In this document: piece after piece, positions 61,772 to 64,000 of the stretch
Numbering within the stretch: the first letter of the stretch is position 1
Layout of the letters: each line of letters begins with the position of its first letter
NCBI GenBank assembly: GCA_018136815.1
Contig: CM030934.1
Coordinates: 5,897,087 to 5,961,086 of the forward strand
Direction of reading: 5' to 3'
Length of the DNA: 64,000 nt
Source: Isochrysis galbana
Taxonomy: Eukaryota > Haptophyta > Isochrysidales > Isochrysidaceae
The notes under the pieces: generated by a model
What the model was told of the DNA's origin: nothing
The model's database searches: none
What the model saw: the letters and a program-made list of their open reading frames with translations, nothing else
Translations under genes and position numbers: made by a program

Positions 61772-64000
61772 CTACCCCCAGAGCGACGTGGTCATGGACT
61801 TGACATTGACAGACTTTGCTGCGACTTGGGCTGTCGACGGCCTGCTCCCGAGACCCTTGGCCGAGATGGCGTTAATGGAGGATGGACGCGTGCTGCCACG
61901 CCCGGGATCGGGTAGCGGCGCGCGAGAGGAGATCCCGTTTCCACTACCACCATGCACCAACGAGCCAGATTGAGTGGATCCGGGACGTGCTAGTACCGAG
62001 GAAGAATCGGCGTCGGACTTTGCTCTATCCGAACCGTCGGGATGGTCCGAGCTTTCTTGCCCCCAGGCCATGACCGGTGCTGCCGCGACCTCGGCAGCCG
62101 CCCGTTGCTGCGGCGCCGATGATGCTGCGTAGCGTGCCGCGAGCATTTGTTGGGCGGCGTACTGTTGCTGCAACTGCATCTGGAATTGTTGTTGCGCATT
62201 CAATTGCTGGAAGCTAGCGGACGGGTGGGGCGTGAGTCCCCCTGTGGCAGTGGATGGTCGTGTTGGCTTCGCCACCGGTGTTTTGAAGCCCTCCCGATTC
62301 TGCAGCGGGTTGATCAACCCGACTCGAAGATTACCCGAACCGCCACGAATATCGGCGTTGCCTATAGGAGCTCCGCCCACGGCAACCGTGCCGTTTGGAC
62401 CACCCGCGGGCTTCTTCGAGAAGATTTGGTTGTAGTTCTCTTCCCTGTTTTGCAGCTCAAGCTTGTAATACGCGAGTTCCTCCGCAGCCCTTTGCATGGC
62501 CGCCTCACGCTGCTTCATCTCGCGCTGCATGGCTGCGAGCTGCGCCAAATCCTCAGGCCTCGATTCCCGTCGTTGGTATCTCTCGATGAGCGCAGCAATC
62601 TCCCGTTGTGCCTGGGCGAGACGCTCGGCAGCCATTTCCTGCTCAGCCGCGGCGGTAGCGCGCATGTGCTCCGCTTGGTCACGCATCTCGTTGGCGTGCG
62701 ACTTTCGAAGAGCCTCCGCCTGGGCTGCCGCATCCACCTCGAGCTCCGCGAGCTCCTGTGCCATCCGCGCGTGGGCCGCGGCAGCGGCACGCTCGCTCTC
62801 CTCGAGCTGGGCAGCGCGCTGTGCGAGCTCCGCCGTCACCTGCGCCTCGCGATCACTCGTCTGGCGCAACGATCTCTCCACCTCCATCAGCTTGCCGCGC
62901 AGCCGCTCGACGTCCTGGGAGAGCGCAGCCATCGTGGCGTCGCAGTGGGATGTAACCTCCTGCAAGCCGCGCGCGTGCTCTGCGCGTGCACTGGCGAGGG
63001 CCGTCTCTGCTAGCTCACGCTGGCGCTCGGCCTCTGCCGCCACCGCCTCCGCAAGAGTTCGAGCCGCTTCCGCCTCGAGCCGGACGCGCTCGGCCTCAGC
63101 CGATTCCATCGCCGCCGCGAGTTCGGATTCGTGCTGGGCCCTGAGCGCGGCCAGCGCCTCCTCGCGGGAGATCCGGGCCTCGTCAGCGTGCCGGCCAGCC
63201 GCGGCGGCCGCCTCGCCGTTGAGACGTGCTTGCAACGCCGCCATCTCGGCGGCGTGTGATTCGCGCAGCCCCACTATCTCCGCTTGCGCCTCCTCGCGCG
63301 CCACGCGAAGCGCTATTTCAGCCGCCTCCCGCTCATGCCGGAGCGTCTCTTCGACCTCACGCTCCCTGGATGCCCCGGACTGCCGAAGCGCGGATGCCTC
63401 GGCTGCTAGCTGCTGGCGGATGCCGTCCGCCTCGCGCCGCGCTGCCTCCTCACGAGCAGCGGCCTCCTTGGCCACGGCGAGCTCACGCAAGCGCTGCTCC
63501 AGCTGCGCCGCTAGCTCGTGGGCGCGCGCCCTAGCACTCTCCTCCGCTTCTCGAAGCCGCTTCGCCTCCGCTGCCCCTTCCTTGCGCAGCGTGTCGAGCG
63601 CCAACCCTGCCGCCGCCTCGCGTTTGCGGGCTTCGGCCAGCTGTTCCTGGAGTGCGGCGCGCTGCTTCTCGACAGCCCGTTCGCGCTCCTTGGCAGCCTC
63701 AGACGCCGCGTTCCGCTCGACGACTTCCCTCTCCAGCTTTGCCAACTTTGCCTGCATCTCGCCGCGCAACCCGTCCGCCTGCTGCATCGCCCGGCTTTCG
63801 GCGTCCTGTTTGGCCCTGCTAGCTTCTGCAAGCATCTTCTTCTGCTTGTCCGCCTGAACCGCCAGCGCATCGAGCGCGAGTTTGCGCGAGTTTGCCTCGG
63901 CAGTTGCTCGCTGCAAGGCGTCTTGTAGCTTGCTCAGCGCCTCCGCGCCCTTGCTCCCCTCGACCTCCCGCTCGCTCAGCCGCGCCTCGAGCGACTGGCA
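61772..64000 (-). CDS. long coiled-coil protein, C-terminal part (runs off the window)
   Basis: The minus-strand frame is open from the window edge (64000) to a stop at 61772-61774, at least 742 residues; the start lies outside. About the first 520 visible residues are almost pure coiled coil: heptads rich in Ala, Glu, Arg and Gln (EREVVERNAASEAAKERERA, LAAQLEQRLRELAVAKEAAA) without Pro. A Gln-rich segment follows (FQMQLQQQYAAQQMLAARYA), then a Gly/Ser/Pro-rich disordered tail ending NVKSMTTSLWG. No motor, kinase or TM segment is in view. A centrosomal, basal-body or cytoskeletal scaffold is plausible but unproven; composition alone would match many coiled-coil families. Confidence 0.75.
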   Translation of the reverse strand, partial: CQSLEARLSEREVEGSKGAEALSKLQDALQRATAEANSRKLALDALAVQADKQKKMLAEASRAKQDAESRAMQQADGLRGEMQAKLAKLEREVVERNAASEAAKERERAVEKQRAALQEQLAEARKREAAAGLALDTLRKEGAAEAKRLREAEESARARAHELAAQLEQRLRELAVAKEAAAREEAARREADGIRQQLAAEASALRQSGASREREVEETLRHEREAAEIALRVAREEAQAEIVGLRESHAAEMAALQARLNGEAAAAAGRHADEARISREEALAALRAQHESELAAAMESAEAERVRLEAEAARTLAEAVAAEAERQRELAETALASARAEHARGLQEVTSHCDATMAALSQDVERLRGKLMEVERSLRQTSDREAQVTAELAQRAAQLEESERAAAAAHARMAQELAELEVDAAAQAEALRKSHANEMRDQAEHMRATAAAEQEMAAERLAQAQREIAALIERYQRRESRPEDLAQLAAMQREMKQREAAMQRAAEELAYYKLELQNREENYNQIFSKKPAGGPNGTVAVGGAPIGNADIRGGSGNLRVGLINPLQNREGFKTPVAKPTRPSTATGGLTPHPSASFQQLNAQQQFQMQLQQQYAAQQMLAARYAASSAPQQRAAAEVAAAPVMAWGQESSDHPDGSDRAKSDADSSSVLARPGSTQSGSLVHGGSGNGISSRAPLPDPGRGSTRPSSINAISAKGLGSRPSTAQVAAKSVNVKSMTTSLWG

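Noticed and set aside
62496-63857. 453-codon plus-strand Ser/Ala/Arg ORF
   Set aside because: Antisense shadow of the coiled-coil gene; composition mirrors GAG/GCN codons.

Overview
The window is nuclear DNA of a eukaryote, most likely a photosynthetic, flagellated, single-celled alga; a haptophyte is my best guess, by inference only. The evidence is GC-rich coding DNA, GT-AG spliceosomal introns of about 100-250 bp, a plastid-type PAP/fibrillin gene, a sperm-tail PG-rich (SHIPPO) protein expected in a flagellate, very large (SP)n proline-rich surface-type proteins, and a dense load of non-LTR, hAT and LTR element debris. There is one 100-N assembly gap (9343-9442).

Layout. 1-9.3 kb: a UBA-like plus PPPDE/DeSI-type isopeptidase gene (1359-2961, three exons), a type II membrane protein with proline-rich linkers (4127-5458), then repeats including a frame-broken hAT transposase tail (8.81-8.98 kb). 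10.0-11.2 kb: a three-exon PAP/fibrillin. 11.6-13.5 kb: a dispersed element carrying a nested 523-bp hAT-type MITE with perfect 21-bp inverted ends and an 8-bp target duplication. 13.6-18.8 kb, minus strand: a large Golgi-type nucleotide-sugar transferase with a 7-residue minisatellite stalk. 19.1-19.35 kb, minus strand: a small cystine-knot-like ORF. 20.7-22.3 kb: a 1.6-kb element with ~140-bp inverted ends built from palindromes and an AT-rich core. 23.65-24.4 kb: the SHIPPO-type gene. 27.9-35.2 and 41.0-48.3 kb: two near-identical intronless 2,435/2,436-codon genes (Cys-rich, VWA, polyproline, Ig-like, multi-TM, helical tail), a segmental duplication about 13.1 kb apart. Between and around them lie LTR-retroelement fragments, SINE-like elements, a LINE 3' half (49.1-51.0 kb) and a hAT tail. 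51.5-53.7 kb: a dual-specificity phosphatase fused to protein-prenyltransferase-alpha-type repeats. 58.2-58.9 kb: a stand-alone PABC/MLLE-domain protein. 61.8-64.0 kb, minus strand: the C-terminal part of a long coiled-coil protein that runs off the window.

The host genes do not form a pathway or operon; they are independent single genes separated by mobile DNA. All functions are read from motifs by eye; no database search was possible.
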